From Oscillospiraceae bacterium (lineage in GTDB: Bacteria; Bacillota; Clostridia; Oscillospirales; Ruminococcaceae), in the NCBI GenBank assembly GCA_017472375.1, contig JAFUQL010000010.1:1-6678 (forward strand): a stretch of 6,678 nt of DNA, read 5' to 3'. The notes beneath the pieces are model-generated. The model made no database searches and was not told the DNA's origin. It saw only the letters and a program-made list of their open reading frames with translations. The position numbers and the translations under genes are program-made. Within the stretch, counting starts at the first letter, position 1; each line of letters starts with the position of its first letter. Below, one piece after another: positions 6,011 to 6,678 of this stretch.

Positions 6011-6045
6011 GCTTGAGCCCCTTGTTTCACGGGAGCTCTGATAAC

Positions 6046-6051
6046 ACTATA
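6046..6051 (-). promoter_or_regulatory. Possible -10-like element upstream of yunB
   Basis: An AT-rich patch between the tandem hairpins and yunB reads AAATATAGT on the minus strand. TATAGT (6051-6046) could be a -10 hexamer, but no good -35 stands 16-18 bases upstream. Alternatively AAATATA (6053-6047) could be a sigma-E -35 element (5 of 7 bases of KMATATT), but the partner -10 at the needed distance is poor. A promoter is expected because terminators precede yunB; its class cannot be decided from the bases. Confidence 0.25.
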
Positions 6052-6078
6052 TTTCTTTTCAGGCGGTTTTGTGCTCAG

Positions 6079-6115
6079 TAAAAGCCTGTTCCGGTCCCTT
6101 CCGCGCCGGAAACAG
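6079..6115 (-). terminator. Second, weaker hairpin with short T run after the phosphoglucomutase gene
   Basis: On the minus strand CTGTTTCCGG (6115-6106) pairs with CCGGAACAG (6094-6086), with one bulged T, a loop of 11 bases and then GCTTTTA. It begins right after the T run of the stronger hairpin and may act as a back-up terminator. The stem is imperfect and the T run has only four bases. Confidence 0.5.
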
Positions 6116-6154
6116 AAAAAAGACCGCCTGCGGAATATCTTTCCGCAGGCGGTC
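6116..6154 (-). terminator. Strong Rho-independent terminator of the phosphoglucomutase gene
   Basis: A perfect 14-base-pair stem: GACCGCCTGCGGAA (6154-6141 on the minus strand) pairs with TTCCGCAGGCGGTC (6135-6122) across a 5-base loop, followed at once by six Ts (6121-6116). It begins 19 bases after the gene's stop. On the plus strand the nearest T run is 12 bases beyond the stem, so action on the other strand is unlikely. Confidence 0.96.
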
Positions 6155-6173
6155 CGTGTCGCTCTGTTTTCGG

Positions 6174-6678
6174 TCAGTTCAGCAGTTCGCGTCCGGCAGC
6201 GGCAATGGCATCTGCAGCAGCAGCGGCCTCCGCCTCGGTGGCTCCGCGGGCAGAGACGTACAGCTTGATCTTCGGCTCGGTGCCGCTGGGCCGGATCATC
6301 AGCTTGCCCTCGCCCTCCAGCCGGAACTCCAGCACGTTGGCGGCAGGCAGGCCGGTGGCAGCGCTGTCCTTATAGTCGGTCACCCCCACGACGGCGGCGC
6401 CAGCCAATTCCTTCGGAGGCTGGGCACGAAGCTCCGCCATGATGTTCTGCATCCGCTCCATGCCATCCTGCCCCTCAAAGGCGGTGGAATGAAGCTGATT
6501 CTGATAGACGCCGAACTCAGCATAGAGCGCGTCCATGGCCTGAGCCAGGGTCTTGCCCTGCCGTTTGTACCAGCCGGCCATCTCGCAGATGAGCAGAGAA
6601 GCGTTCACTGCATCCTTATCCCGGACGTGAGGGCCGGACAGATAGCCGTAGCTTTCCTCAAAGCCAAAGATGTACCGC
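6174..6678 (-). CDS. pgcA: Alpha-phosphoglucomutase/phosphomannomutase, C-terminal fragment
   Basis: The 3' end of a phosphohexomutase gene: 167 full codons before the TGA at 6176-6174, with the 5' part beyond the window edge. The enzyme moves phosphate between C1 and C6 of glucose (or mannose) and so feeds sugar nucleotides for cell-wall and polysaccharide synthesis. At the edge the frame reads F-G-F-E-E-S-Y-G (6668-6645), the sugar-binding loop of domain 3, followed by G-P-H-V-R-D-K-D-A-V, as in the PgcA-type enzymes of Firmicutes. Domain 4 contains the phosphate-binding loop R-P-S-G-T-E-P-K (6293-6270). The catalytic Ser and metal-binding loop lie outside the window. The frame continues upstream of the GTG at 6608, so that GTG is internal. 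Substrate preference cannot be read from this part, so the symbol is less certain than the family. Confidence 0.93.
   Translation of the reverse strand, partial: RYIFGFEESYGYLSGPHVRDKDAVNASLLICEMAGWYKRQGKTLAQAMDALYAEFGVYQNQLHSTAFEGQDGMERMQNIMAELRAQPPKELAGAAVVGVTDYKDSAATGLPAANVLEFRLEGEGKLMIRPSGTEPKIKLYVSARGATEAEAAAAADAIAAAGRELLN

Noticed and set aside
6606..6608. GTG at 6608 as the start of a short 144-codon gene
   Set aside because: The frame continues to the window edge with conserved phosphohexomutase sequence (F-G-F-E-E-S-Y-G), so this is the tail of a larger gene.

Overview
The window reads as chromosomal DNA from a GC-rich, endospore-lineage Firmicute, most likely a Clostridia member of the Oscillospiraceae/Ruminococcaceae type. 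The basis is a spoIIIA operon, a YunB-type sporulation protein, a Gram-positive-style NAD-dependent DNA ligase, strong AGGAGG-type ribosome binding sites and high GC. The genus is not determined. Every gene I can support lies on the minus strand, so the genes are described from high to low coordinates.

Layout in transcription order: (1) 6678-6174, the C-terminal part of an alpha-phosphoglucomutase/phosphomannomutase, cut by the window edge, followed by a very strong intrinsic terminator and a weaker second hairpin. (2) 6005-5316, yunB, a one-pass membrane sporulation protein with an odd two-codon mini-ORF touching its start. (3) 5244-3247, ligA, complete at 665 residues, with a probable extended -10 promoter overlapping the end of yunB and its own intrinsic terminator. 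(4) 3139 down to the window edge, the spoIIIA operon: spoIIIAA, AB, AC, AD, AE and the first 38 codons of spoIIIAF, tightly packed with 4-base overlaps or gaps of 0 to 21 bases. The upstream region of spoIIIAA holds a sigma-E-like promoter and a perfect match to the SpoIIID consensus.

Functionally, SpoIIIAA to SpoIIIAH build the mother-cell part of the A-Q complex that spans the space between the mother cell and the engulfed forespore. SpoIIIAA is the ATPase; AB, AC, AD and AE are membrane components; AF belongs to the ring-forming set. The operon continues beyond position 1, where AF is completed and AG and AH would be expected. YunB is another sporulation protein of the mother-cell programme. 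LigA is housekeeping and sits between the two sporulation units with its own signals.

I do not see an undescribed system. All genes belong to known families. The more interesting signals are regulatory: the SpoIIID-like box at spoIIIAA, the mini-ORF before yunB, the ligA promoter laid over the yunB stop, and the unusual yunB-ligA-spoIIIA neighbourhood. No stretch over 300 bases lacks a gene. I found no RNA gene, CRISPR array, insertion sequence or attachment site.
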